A stretch of 64,000 bases of DNA from contig CALFXJ010000060.1 in assembly GCA_937958105.1 (NCBI GenBank), forward strand, positions 1 through 64,000, given 5' to 3'. This DNA comes from an uncultured Cellvibrio sp. GTDB lineage: Bacteria; Pseudomonadota; Gammaproteobacteria; Pseudomonadales; Cellvibrionaceae. Position numbers and translations under genes: made by a program. Positions 1 through 7,880 of the stretch are shown piece after piece; position 1 is the first letter of the stretch; the number at the start of each line of letters is the position of its first letter. The notes under the pieces were generated by a model. The model was not told where the DNA came from and made no database searches. It saw only the letters and a program-made list of their open reading frames with translations.

Positions 1-164
1 ATTTGCGTCACTGTAAGCGCACCAGCGCCGCATTCCTGGGGTTGCTGATTCAACTTGACCACTACACACCGTACCATACGGAACATTTGGGCAGGCTGGG
101 AAGTTTTGAGCTAGATCTGACCAAGCAGGTCAGACCCATGACATTTGAGTTGCTAGTTGATTAA
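1..164 (+). CDS. C-terminal end of an unidentified gene (partial)
   Basis: An open frame enters from the left edge (first full codon at base 3) and ends at a TAA at 162-164, giving about 53 residues. The visible part is mildly hydrophobic in the middle (FLGLLIQL) and ends in MTFELLVD. I do not recognise the family. It could be the tail of a catabolic or regulatory gene of the alginate locus, or a chance open frame. A perfect GGTCAGACC palindrome at 128-136 lies inside it and resembles FadR-type operators seen elsewhere in the window. Confidence 0.3.
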   Translation, partial: LRHCKRTSAAFLGLLIQLDHYTPYHTEHLGRLGSFELDLTKQVRPMTFELLVD

Positions 165-374
165 ATCAATAAATATCAGCGGGTTACAATCGAAGTGGCT
201 AAATTCAACGCGTTTACCGGCCGGACCTCAACCACAGGTCCGACTTCCGTTAGTCCTAAGCCGCCCCCTTCGGCCATATCCCCCACAATTAATGCTATGG
301 TTACCCCTTCGCCTGAACCCCGCATGGACCGGGTTCGTAACATTGCTTTCGGATTTGTTGGGGAAGATGTAGCT

Positions 375-1175
375 ATGACGAAGAAAACCCTTGCCATTGT
401 TGGTTGTGGGAAGCTGGCCGAGATTGTGGTCGATGCGCTTATTGGTGGTCTTTTGCCGGATTATCGGTTGGTTGGGCTGTTGTCCAGAAGTGCTGAAAAA
501 ACTCAGCGTCTTGCCGAGAAACTGCAGTCTGCGGAGTCCGGCTATCAATGTACCCGCTGCAGCTCTTTGGATGAGCTGCTGGCACTTAAGCCGGATTATA
601 TTGTGGAGACTGCCTCTCCGACGGCTATGAAGGAGCTGGCGTTGCCAGCGCTGAAGACGGGTTCTTCCATTGTCACCTTGTCGATCGGTGCATTCGCTGA
701 TGAGGACTTCTACAGCGAGGTTACGGAAGTTGCGCGCAGGCATAACGCACGCGTGTATATCGCTTCCGGTGCGATTGGCGGTTTCGATGTGTTGCGCACG
801 GTTTCCTTGATGGGCCCCTGTGAAGCTTCGATAGCGACGGAAAAAGGCCCGAATTCTCTGAAAGGCACACCGGTATATGAGGAAAGCCTGCAGACAGAAA
901 ATCGTCAGGTATTTACCGGCAACGCCAAGGAAGCCATCGCCCTTTTCCCAACCAAGGTGAACGTTGCTGTTGCAGCGTCGCTGGCGACGGTAGGTCCACA
1001 GAACATGAAGGTGTCTGTTACCTCAACGCCGGGTTATGTCGGTGATGATCACCGTATAGAGATCAACAGCGAACAGGTAAAAGCGGTGATTGATGTCTAC
1101 AGTAAAACCGCGCAGATTGCGGGATGGAGCCTGGTGAATACGCTGCGCAACATTACCTCGCCGATTGTCTTCTAA
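375..1175 (+). CDS. Aspartate dehydrogenase-like oxidoreductase (NadX/DUF108 family)
   Basis: This 266-residue protein matches the usual length of NadX-type L-aspartate dehydrogenases. It opens with a Rossmann nucleotide-binding loop (IVGCGKLAE, residues 6-14) and has the family's ASGAIGGFDVL segment in the middle and a T-P-G-Y-V-G-D-D-H stretch near the C-terminus. The frame is open from 195, but the ATG at 375 is preferred because GGGGAAG lies 8-14 bases upstream and the Rossmann strand then starts at residue 5. Classical members convert aspartate to iminoaspartate for NAD synthesis. Homologues inside sugar-acid gene clusters probably act on other substrates, so the true substrate is open. 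It converges with the amidohydrolase gene of the triose-phosphate operon, leaving about 50 bp between them. Confidence 0.75.
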   Translation: MTKKTLAIVGCGKLAEIVVDALIGGLLPDYRLVGLLSRSAEKTQRLAEKLQSAESGYQCTRCSSLDELLALKPDYIVETASPTAMKELALPALKTGSSIVTLSIGAFADEDFYSEVTEVARRHNARVYIASGAIGGFDVLRTVSLMGPCEASIATEKGPNSLKGTPVYEESLQTENRQVFTGNAKEAIALFPTKVNVAVAASLATVGPQNMKVSVTSTPGYVGDDHRIEINSEQVKAVIDVYSKTAQIAGWSLVNTLRNITSPIVF

Positions 1176-1226
1176 GATGTTTTAAATTTTTGGGGAGGGT
1201 TGTTTGTAAGCTGGATGCCAGATGCT

Positions 1227-2078
1227 TTACCACTGCAACCATTCACAGACACCCTTCCCCATTACCCAGTCCAGATCTTCTCCTTTCAGCCAGTCAATAT
1301 GTTCAGTAAACATGGTGACCGCCTCTGAATAACTTGCAGACAAGCGTGTGAGGTCTGTTCCCCAGAACATTCTCTGCGGCCCGAATGCGTCAAAGATTTT
1401 TCTCAGTGGTTCATGCAGATCCCGAAAGGGATACATCTCCCGCGACAGCGCAGGCGTAGCGGAAACCTTGACCGCCAGGTTGGGATAAACCGCCAGCGGC
1501 AGGATATCTGTAAGCCGATCCGCCATCGTCAGCTTGTTGTCCGGCGGCAGGTTGATATGATCGAGTGACAGCCGGAGCTGCGGATGCCGCATTGCAATGC
1601 GCCTGATCAGTTCAGGCGCAGCAGACAGCCCCGGAACCATCAAGGTGATGGGAACAGTGGCGGCTTCAGCTTCTGCCCATACCCAGTCAAAACTGCCGTT
1701 CATCAACAAGGATTGAAAGCGCTTGCTGTGAAAAATAAACCGCACTCCAAGCATACCGGCTTGCTCCCGCCAGTGCGCCAGCTTGCCCCGGCTGGCGGGA
1801 TCTTCCGGATTCAGCCGCCCCATCACCGCAAACCGAGTCGGATGCGCCTGCGCAGCTGCCAGTGCCAGATCGTTGTAGTGTCCCTCCCATGAAGGAGGAA
1901 TCAGAATGGCACGGTGTACGCCTGCTCCATCCATCGCTCGCAGCAGATCGTCCTTGTTAACGCCATGCGGTTTATGTGGGTTGGCAGTAAGCGGGTTTGG
2001 CCAGGGGCGATGAACAGAATTCTCCGCCCATATATGCAGATGTGAATCAACAATGAATCGGCTGTTGGATGTATTCAT
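1227..2078 (-). CDS. Amidohydrolase family 2 TIM-barrel metal-dependent hydrolase
   Basis: This 283-residue protein has the amidohydrolase-2 layout: an N-terminal HLH metal motif (DSHLHIW), a barrel-strand SLDHINLP histidine and a C-terminal WGTDLTR aspartate. These are the features of the LigI-like lactonase/decarboxylase group. The first ATG is at 2078; a GTG lies one codon earlier. AAGGTGAG overlapping the fbp stop serves as ribosome-binding site, so it is the last gene of the tpiA-fbaA-fbp operon. Relatives hydrolyse sugar-acid lactones, pyrone dicarboxylates or diketo acids. A role on a uronate-derived lactone or keto acid fits the locus but is inference. Confidence 0.8.
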   Translation of the reverse strand: MNTSNSRFIVDSHLHIWAENSVHRPWPNPLTANPHKPHGVNKDDLLRAMDGAGVHRAILIPPSWEGHYNDLALAAAQAHPTRFAVMGRLNPEDPASRGKLAHWREQAGMLGVRFIFHSKRFQSLLMNGSFDWVWAEAEAATVPITLMVPGLSAAPELIRRIAMRHPQLRLSLDHINLPPDNKLTMADRLTDILPLAVYPNLAVKVSATPALSREMYPFRDLHEPLRKIFDAFGPQRMFWGTDLTRLSASYSEAVTMFTEHIDWLKGEDLDWVMGKGVCEWLQW

Positions 2079-2098
2079 CACAGTGCGGAAATCTCACC

Positions 2099-3085
2099 TT
2101 ATTGAACGGCTGCTGAGTCTTTCAAATACGATAAGCAGCAGTCAACCTCTGCAGCTGATCCCAGGATAACGGCCACCCGTTGATGCAGGCCGGAAGGCGT
2201 TAATGACAGAATGTCGGCATCTTCCGTGCAGGCTTTACCGCCGGCCGCTTCAATCAGTCTGGCCATGGGACTGGCTTCATAGAGCAGACGAAGTTTCGCC
2301 GGCTGTAATGTATTGCGGCTGTCACTCGGGTACATAAAAATTCCACCCCGGGCAAGAACGCGATGTACATCCCCGACCATAGCCCCGTTCCAACGCATAT
2401 TAAAACGTTTGCCGCGTTTACCAGCGTCTCCAAGAATCAGATCGGCAATGTAAGTTTTAAAGCCTTCATGCCAGAAGTACTGGTTCGACATGTTTACAGA
2501 AAATTCATTGGTGTGCGACGGCACCTTGAGTTCTGCGGTGGTGAGCAGAAACTCCTTGCACTCGCTGTCCAGTGTAAAACACTGGGCGGCGCCACCAGTC
2601 GTTATCACCAGCAGCGTTGATGGACCGTAAAGAATATACCCGGCACACACCAGCGCCTTGCCCGGTTGATAAAACTGCTCCTCATCGTAGCCTGGAACAT
2701 CGTCGCGGACTGGATAAATCGCAAAGATCGTCCCTATCTGTGCATTCACATCGATATTGGAGGAACCATCGAGCGGATCAAAGGCAACCAGATAGCGGCC
2801 GTTTTCATGAGCGGCAACAACCCCCTCTTCCTCTTCGGAGGCCAGCGCCCTGACGGCGCCGTTGGCCGTCAGCGCTGACTTGATAAGATCATTGGCAATC
2901 ACGTCCAGTTTTTTCTGTGTTTCGCCCTGAACATTTTCTGCCGTGGTAGAGCCGAGGATGTCCCCCAGCGCCCCGCGATTGATGCGCGCGGCAATTTCAA
3001 CACTGGTATCAGCAATACAACTGACGACGCTGAGGAGCCCCGCGTCAACCTGATCCTGATTCAGTTGACTGATTAAGGTCTGCAT
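2099..3085 (-). CDS. fbp: Fructose-1,6-bisphosphatase class I
   Basis: This 328-residue protein hydrolyses fructose-1,6-bisphosphate to fructose-6-phosphate, the irreversible step of gluconeogenesis. The metal-binding FDPLDGSSNIDVN motif lies at about residues 100-112, and the C-terminal EAGGKA segment of the substrate pocket is intact. Length matches E. coli Fbp (about 332). The start lies 5 bp after the fbaA stop, with AGGTAATT overlapping that stop, so translation is probably coupled. Placing fbp with fbaA and tpiA gives a self-contained route from triose phosphates to fructose-6-phosphate. That is the direction needed when growing on uronic acids, which yield pyruvate and glyceraldehyde-3-phosphate. 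Confidence 0.95.
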   Translation of the reverse strand: MQTLISQLNQDQVDAGLLSVVSCIADTSVEIAARINRGALGDILGSTTAENVQGETQKKLDVIANDLIKSALTANGAVRALASEEEEGVVAAHENGRYLVAFDPLDGSSNIDVNAQIGTIFAIYPVRDDVPGYDEEQFYQPGKALVCAGYILYGPSTLLVITTGGAAQCFTLDSECKEFLLTTAELKVPSHTNEFSVNMSNQYFWHEGFKTYIADLILGDAGKRGKRFNMRWNGAMVGDVHRVLARGGIFMYPSDSRNTLQPAKLRLLYEASPMARLIEAAGGKACTEDADILSLTPSGLHQRVAVILGSAAEVDCCLSYLKDSAAVQ

Positions 3086-3090
3086 TTCAA

Positions 3091-4170
3091 TTACCTGTAT
3101 TGATTCAAACAGTTCAGATCCGCGAAGGATTGCTGCAGGCGCTTGACCATGCTCTCTTCACCTTTGCGCAGCCAGACGCGCGGGTCGTAATATTTTTTGT
3201 TCGGCTTATCTTCGCCGTCAGGATTTCCGATCTGGCCCTGCAGGTAAGCCTGTTTTTCGTTATAGAAAGCCAGCACGCCCTGCCAGGTGGCCCATTGTGT
3301 ATCGGTGTCAATGTTCATTTTGACAACCCCATAACTGATGGCTTCTGCAATGTCCGCCGGGTCCGAGCCGGAGCCGCCGTGGAAGACAAAGTCCAGACTG
3401 TTGGGCGCCAGCGAAAACTTCTCTGAAACGAATGTCTGAGAGTTTTTCAGGATCACCGGTGTCAGTTTGACATTGCCTGGGCGATAAACACCATGGACGT
3501 TGCCAAAAGAGGCGGCAATGGTAAATTTGTTGCTGATAGCGCTAAGGCGTTCGTAAGCAAAGGCAACATCTTCCGGTTGCGTGTAAAGTGCTGAACTGTC
3601 GATGCCGGTATTGTCTACGCCATCTTCTTCACCTCCGGTGCAGCCCAGTTCGATCTCCAGACTGATGCCGATCCTGCTCATACGTTCCAGATACTTCGCA
3701 CAGATGTCGATATTCTCTTCCAAAGGCTCTTCGGATAAATCGATCATATGCGAACTGAATAAAGGTTTACCGGTTCTGGCAAAATGCTCTTCACTGGCGG
3801 TTAAGAGTCCATCGATCCAGGGCAGGAGATTTTTTGCAGCATGGTCCGTGTGCAGGATGACAGGCACACCATAGGCATGCGCAACCGCATGAACATAATG
3901 TGCTGCGGCGATGCTGCCCAGAATGGAGCTTTCGTGCCCCTCAAGCTGCAGCGATTTGCCGCAAAAAAATGAAGAACCTCCGTGCGACAGCTGCACGATA
4001 ACGGGTGAGTTAACCAGACGTGCGGCTTCAAGCGTTGCATTGATCGAGTTGGTTCCTACCACGTTTACTGCGGGATACGCGCAGCCGCGTTGCTTGGCAA
4101 ATTGATAAAGTTTTTTTACCTGATCTCCGGTGGCAACGCCGGCCGGTACTGAGTTAGCTAAAGAATTCAT
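3091..4170 (-). CDS. fbaA: Class II fructose-bisphosphate aldolase
   Basis: This 359-residue zinc-dependent aldolase has the same length as the E. coli class IIA enzyme FbaA. It interconverts fructose-1,6-bisphosphate with dihydroxyacetone phosphate and glyceraldehyde-3-phosphate. Visible motifs are the zinc-site LHTDHAAK near residue 110, ELGCTGGEEDG near residue 175, the NVHGVY histidine and the phosphate-binding FHGGSGS and NIDTDTQ loops. AGGAAG stands just upstream of the ATG. It is the middle gene of the tpiA-fbaA-fbp unit (52 bp after tpiA, 5 bp before fbp). Next to lyase genes its likely job is gluconeogenic aldol condensation. Confidence 0.95.
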   Translation of the reverse strand: MNSLANSVPAGVATGDQVKKLYQFAKQRGCAYPAVNVVGTNSINATLEAARLVNSPVIVQLSHGGSSFFCGKSLQLEGHESSILGSIAAAHYVHAVAHAYGVPVILHTDHAAKNLLPWIDGLLTASEEHFARTGKPLFSSHMIDLSEEPLEENIDICAKYLERMSRIGISLEIELGCTGGEEDGVDNTGIDSSALYTQPEDVAFAYERLSAISNKFTIAASFGNVHGVYRPGNVKLTPVILKNSQTFVSEKFSLAPNSLDFVFHGGSGSDPADIAEAISYGVVKMNIDTDTQWATWQGVLAFYNEKQAYLQGQIGNPDGEDKPNKKYYDPRVWLRKGEESMVKRLQQSFADLNCLNQYR

Positions 4171-4221
4171 AATTTCTTCCTGCCTTAAACAAATAGATTT
4201 TTAACCTGATTCAGAGAATCC

Positions 4222-5031
4222 CTAAACAGCAGCGCATTCAGGTGCAGTGAGTCCGGCTGTCGCATGCTCAGAAGCCTGCTGACAGATAGCCAGAAAGTGT
4301 CCTGGGTCGAGGCTCGCGCCGCCCACCAGCAGGCCATCAATATCGTCCTGGCGTAAGAGATTGCTCGCATTACTTTTGGTCACGCTGCCGCCGTACAGCA
4401 GACGCACGCGACTGGCAATATCTGCATCAAAGATGTTGGCCAGCTCTAGGCGAATTGCGCGATGGATTTCCTGCACATCCTCCGGCGTTGCAGCAAGGCC
4501 GGTGCCAATGGCCCAGACAGGTTCATAAGCAATACATAGCTCGCCATGAGTCAGATCGATGTCGGCCAGACATTCACGCAACTGTGTGAAGAGCACGTCT
4601 TTAGTGATATTCGCCTGACGCTCTTCCAGGTTTTCTCCGATGCACAACACCGGCAGCAAGCCGTGGTTAAGGGCGGTCTTGACCTTTATCTGACAGCTTT
4701 GGTTACTTTCGCGAAACATGGCGCGGCGTTCGGAATGACCGATCAAACACAGCACACATCCCGCCTGCTTCAACATCTGTGCTGAGGTTTCGCCGGTAAA
4801 GGCACCGGATTCGAACTTGCTGACATTCTGGCTGCCAATTTTAATTTCGGAGTGCTGCAAAAAGGTCAGCATATCGCGCATATAAATATACGGCGGGCAA
4901 ATCGCAATCTGTGCTGCGAAGTGCTTTCCAATAAATGAGGCTACGGAGGTACAAATCAAATCAATACCGCCGTTGAGCTTCCAGTTTGCGATAACTATCG
5001 GTTTACGTTTTTTTACCTGCTCATTCATCAT
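4222..5031 (-). CDS. tpiA: Triosephosphate isomerase
   Basis: This 269-residue protein interconverts glyceraldehyde-3-phosphate and dihydroxyacetone phosphate. The catalytic lysine (ANWKLNGG), histidine (IGHSERR) and glutamate (AYEPVWAIGTG) motifs are all present, as is the phosphate-gripping LLYGGSV loop. It is slightly longer than usual (about 250), with a short Ala-rich tail after the last helix. Two consecutive ATGs occur at 5031 and 5028. It is the first gene of the minus-strand operon continuing into fbaA, fbp and the amidohydrolase. Canonical tpiA genes usually lie elsewhere (for example near secG), so this may be a second, pathway-dedicated copy; the rest of the genome is not visible. 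Confidence 0.93.
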   Translation of the reverse strand: MMNEQVKKRKPIVIANWKLNGGIDLICTSVASFIGKHFAAQIAICPPYIYMRDMLTFLQHSEIKIGSQNVSKFESGAFTGETSAQMLKQAGCVLCLIGHSERRAMFRESNQSCQIKVKTALNHGLLPVLCIGENLEERQANITKDVLFTQLRECLADIDLTHGELCIAYEPVWAIGTGLAATPEDVQEIHRAIRLELANIFDADIASRVRLLYGGSVTKSNASNLLRQDDIDGLLVGGASLDPGHFLAICQQASEHATAGLTAPECAAV

Positions 5032-5387
5032 TTTTGCTTGCCTTATCCAGGTTTACAGCCGATTATTTGCACTCAATGGATTCGTCTCAGGTAATCCTCC
5101 AGAGACGCTTTTTTAAATAGAAATTACTGCTTACTCTGTAAATTTTAAAAATAAAAGATCGCCGGTTATCTCAGCCTCATTATCAAAAGACGCTCCCGCA
5201 ATCTTTGCGCATGCCGTAAACAGGCATACGGTCCCCCTCCCCTACACGATGAATTAATAACGCACAGCTGCTGCTCGCTAGTAAAATCGACGCACGAAAA
5301 GAGAGTGATAAGGCGGAGATTTCCGCGGAGTATTCAAAGAGAAAAAGTAAAACGTGAACGGAACAAACCTAAGCCGGGGTTAGCCTG
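5032..5387. promoter_or_regulatory. Intergenic region holding the tpiA operon promoter
   Basis: No convincing gene lies here. The stretch is AT-rich near tpiA and must contain the promoter of tpiA-fbaA-fbp, because a terminator for the upstream gene sits at 5388-5434. A small inverted repeat (ATGCC-N7-GGCAT) lies near 5210. I could not settle on a -35/-10 pair, and the FadR-like element of the reductase and receptor genes is not seen here. Confidence 0.4.
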
Positions 5388-5434
5388 AAAAAAAAAGACG
5401 GAACATCCTAAAACCAGAGAGAGTATGTTCCGTC
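5388..5434 (-). terminator. Rho-independent terminator after the SDR reductase gene
   Basis: GACGGAACAT (5397-5406) and ATGTTCCGTC (5425-5434) form a perfect 10-bp stem with an 18-base loop. On the minus strand the stem is followed directly by a run of at least nine T. It ends transcription of the SDR gene before the tpiA operon and so separates the two units. Confidence 0.8.
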
Positions 5435-5532
5435 ACAAGCAAGATAACCAACGGAGAAAAAACTGTTCAAAAACGTTTTACCTGGAACGGTGGCCGGATA
5501 TCGAAAACGGATATCCGGCACTCGGTTCACTT

Positions 5533-6279
5533 CTAGGAGAAGTAGGTGCCGCCGTTAATATCGAAGCAGGCACCGGTAATATAAGCAGCGCGATCTGAAG
5601 CCAGGTATGCCACCAGATCAGCAACATCCTCTGATGTACCTTCACGCTTGAGTGGCGCACCGCCGGCAACCCTTTCCCGCACTTCTGGCTTGGTAAAGGT
5701 GTCGTGGAAGGTGGTGTTGATCATGCCCGGGCAAACAGCGTTGACACGAATGCGTGGGCCAAGCTCTTTGGCAAGTCCACGGGTAAAGGTCATCACTGCG
5801 CCTTTGGAGGTCGCGTATGCCAGTGAACCTGGACCGCCGCCATCACGACCAGCTTGTGAAGAGAAGGTCACAATGGCTCCGCCATCACGCATGTGAGGCG
5901 TTGCAGCCTTGGTCAACAGGAACAGTGACGTGAGGTTAACGTCCATCACCTGAGCCCAGAAAGCATGATCCATCTCTGCGAGAGTCTTACGCGCCAGAAG
6001 ACCGCCAGCTACATGAACCAGGATATCCAGCTGGCCGTAGGTAGCGAGAGTTTTCTCAACGATTGCCTCCACATCTGAAGAATTGGTCAGATCAGCTTGC
6101 AGAGCGATTGCTTCTCCACCGGCCGCTCTGATGGTGTCCACTGCACTGGTGGCTCCTTCGGCGCTTGCGCTGTAGGTGATAACCACTTTAGCGCCCTGCT
6201 CTGCCAACGCCAGTGCGCAGGCACGGCCTATGTCACGTCCGCCGCCAGCTACGATTGCTACTTTGTCTCGCATAGTCAT
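5533..6279 (-). CDS. SDR-family oxidoreductase, probable DEH reductase
   Basis: This 248-residue classical short-chain dehydrogenase/reductase has a glycine-rich cofactor loop (GGGRDIGRA, about residues 13-21), an NxxG-like HVAGG segment, and catalytic Ser plus YATSK in the middle. Between permease, PL17 lyase and gluconeogenic genes, the likely reaction is NAD(P)H reduction of 4-deoxy-L-erythro-5-hexoseulose uronate (DEH) to 2-keto-3-deoxygluconate, as by DehR/A1-R type enzymes. The ATG at 6279 is chosen because GGGGAAG lies 6 bases upstream; an upstream TTG in frame lacks a site. It has its own terminator and an upstream element shared with the TonB receptor gene. The substrate rests on context; family membership is secure. 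Confidence 0.85.
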   Translation of the reverse strand: MTMRDKVAIVAGGGRDIGRACALALAEQGAKVVITYSASAEGATSAVDTIRAAGGEAIALQADLTNSSDVEAIVEKTLATYGQLDILVHVAGGLLARKTLAEMDHAFWAQVMDVNLTSLFLLTKAATPHMRDGGAIVTFSSQAGRDGGGPGSLAYATSKGAVMTFTRGLAKELGPRIRVNAVCPGMINTTFHDTFTKPEVRERVAGGAPLKREGTSEDVADLVAYLASDRAAYITGACFDINGGTYFS

Positions 6280-6348
6280 ATTTAACTTCCCCAAACTCTT
6301 TGAATAAAACTCTTATTGGAGTAACTCTTTTTCTCCATCAAGAGGTCT

Positions 6349-6384
6349 GATCAATTTAATGAGACGAGACTCTCGATGTCTGAC
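6349..6384 (-). promoter_or_regulatory. Upstream element shared with the TonB receptor gene (FadR-like site)
   Basis: GATCAATTTA (6349-6358) and TGTCTGAC (6377-6384) are separated by 18 bases, and the near half lies 70 bp from the SDR start codon. The same two sequences in the same order occur 73 bp upstream of the TonB receptor gene (15528-15565) with a 20-base spacer. Each contains or adjoins a GGTCTGATCA/TGTCTGACCA palindrome typical of FadR-family GntR operators. Read on the minus strand, TAAATT could also be part of a -10 region. The binding protein is inferred, probably the FadR-type regulator at 23006. Confidence 0.5.
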
Positions 6385-6489
6385 CAACAATATAGGCATT
6401 GTCTTACAGCAAGTCAACCAATCAATCAGATAAATTTGTTGAGCAATAATGTTTTTCTAGTGGATCGATAAGCAAAACAGAAAACGCAG

Positions 6490-6520
6490 AAAAACGGGGT
6501 AACTTCACTGCAGTTACCCC
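6490..6520 (-). terminator. Rho-independent terminator after the MFS permease gene
   Basis: GGGGTAAC (6496-6503) and GTTACCCC (6513-6520) form a perfect 8-bp stem with a 9-base loop. On the minus strand it is followed by GTTTTTCTGCGTTTT. It lies 17 bp past the permease stop codon and ends the unit coming from the PL17 gene. Confidence 0.75.
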
Positions 6521-6537
6521 AAGTCGGCACATGAGAA

Positions 6538-7836
6538 TCAGGATTCAGATGCGTCCGCTTTTTGCGGTTTCATCTTCACCGGTGCGATGCGGCCACTCAG
6601 GAACCAGATGGCTGCAATTGATAAGGGCACCAGCGCAGCTCCCATGACGAAGAAAGGTACGTAGGACACTTTGGTAATGGCGGGAACCACCCAGATGGTT
6701 ATCAAGGTCCCGGCTACCGCAGCAGTACCACTCAAGCCCGCAAGAGAGCCCACGGATTTACCGGAGAAATAATCACTGGGAAGCGTTTGAATATTGCCGA
6801 TGGCGGTCTGGAAACCAAACAGAATGACGGCAATCAGTAATACAGCGATGGTTGGTGTTGCTGCAGTTGCCGTGAGCAGTAATGCCGGCAACATCAAAAT
6901 ACCACCCAAGGTGATAACCGATTTGCGAGCGCCGTTGATGCTCCAGCCTTTGCGCAGCAGATAGCCGGACAACCAGCCGCCGAACAGACTGCCTGCAGCT
7001 GCACCGACAAACGGTACCCACGCAAACATACCAATTTGCTTCACATCAAAACCAAACCGGTCCGCCAGATAAATCGGTAACCAGGAAACAAACAGCCACC
7101 AGACAGGATCAAGGAAGAAACGTGACAGGACTACCGACCAGGTTTCTTTGTAGCGCATCATCTCCAGCCAGCCCGGTGCGAAGTCATCAGCTTCTGCACC
7201 GCTGTCATCCACTTTTTTCTGGCCACTGAGGATGTAGTTGCGCTCCTCTTCAGTAATCCATGGGTGTGAATCCGGGCCAGATTTATAAAGGATCAACCAA
7301 GGCACTATCCACACGAATCCAAGCGCACCGATAGCAACAAAGGTCGCCTTCCAGCCAATAAAAACATAAAGCAGAGCAACCAGCGGCGGAGAAACGATTG
7401 CACCGACGGACGCCCCCGCATTAAAAATACCCTGTGCAAGAGCGCGCTCTTTGATAGGAAACCACTCAGCGTTGGCTTTGGTAGCGCCGGGCCAGTTACC
7501 TGCCTCACCGAAGCCCAGCGTAAAACGAAAGATACTGAGTGATACCACGGACCTGGCTACGGCGTGCAGCGCAATGGATACTGACCAGACCACAATGGAC
7601 AATAAAAAACCCATCCGTGTACCAATCATGTCAAAAATTTTGCCGAAGATGGACTGACCCAGCGCGTAAGAAATCATAAAGAATGTCAGCACCAGGGCGT
7701 ACTCTTCCTTACCCAGGCCTAAGTCTTCGGAGATGCCCGGCCACATGACGGCCAGAGCGTTTCTATCGATGTAATTGATGACTGTGGCAAAGCCAATCAG
7801 CCCCACAACCATCCAACGCAAACCTTTTAATTTCAT
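6538..7836 (-). CDS. MFS transporter, hexuronate (ExuT-like, ACS family)
   Basis: This inner-membrane permease of 432 residues has about 12 hydrophobic segments and the anion:cation symporter signature NYIDRNALAVMWP in helix 1, as in ExuT and GarP-like carriers of hexuronates and aldarates. A GRxGR-like loop (FDMIGTRMGF) follows helix 2, and LGFGEAGNWPGATKA is the ACS-family helix-4 motif. The ATG at 7836 with AGAGAG upstream is preferred over a 26-residue longer frame. It follows the PL17 gene by 44 bp and has its own terminator. In this context it probably imports unsaturated uronate monomers (DEH) or short oligo-alginates from the periplasm. The exact substrate is inferred. Confidence 0.88.
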   Translation of the reverse strand: MKLKGLRWMVVGLIGFATVINYIDRNALAVMWPGISEDLGLGKEEYALVLTFFMISYALGQSIFGKIFDMIGTRMGFLLSIVVWSVSIALHAVARSVVSLSIFRFTLGFGEAGNWPGATKANAEWFPIKERALAQGIFNAGASVGAIVSPPLVALLYVFIGWKATFVAIGALGFVWIVPWLILYKSGPDSHPWITEEERNYILSGQKKVDDSGAEADDFAPGWLEMMRYKETWSVVLSRFFLDPVWWLFVSWLPIYLADRFGFDVKQIGMFAWVPFVGAAAGSLFGGWLSGYLLRKGWSINGARKSVITLGGILMLPALLLTATAATPTIAVLLIAVILFGFQTAIGNIQTLPSDYFSGKSVGSLAGLSGTAAVAGTLITIWVVPAITKVSYVPFFVMGAALVPLSIAAIWFLSGRIAPVKMKPQKADASES

Positions 7837-7880
7837 AATTATGTTCTCTCTACAGCCTGGATAAAAAACGATGGCGGATA

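Noticed and set aside
195..374. N-terminal extension of 60 residues on the NadX-like protein
   Set aside because: The extension is Pro/Ser/Thr-rich without a family match, and the ATG at 375 has a ribosome-binding site directly before the Rossmann fold.
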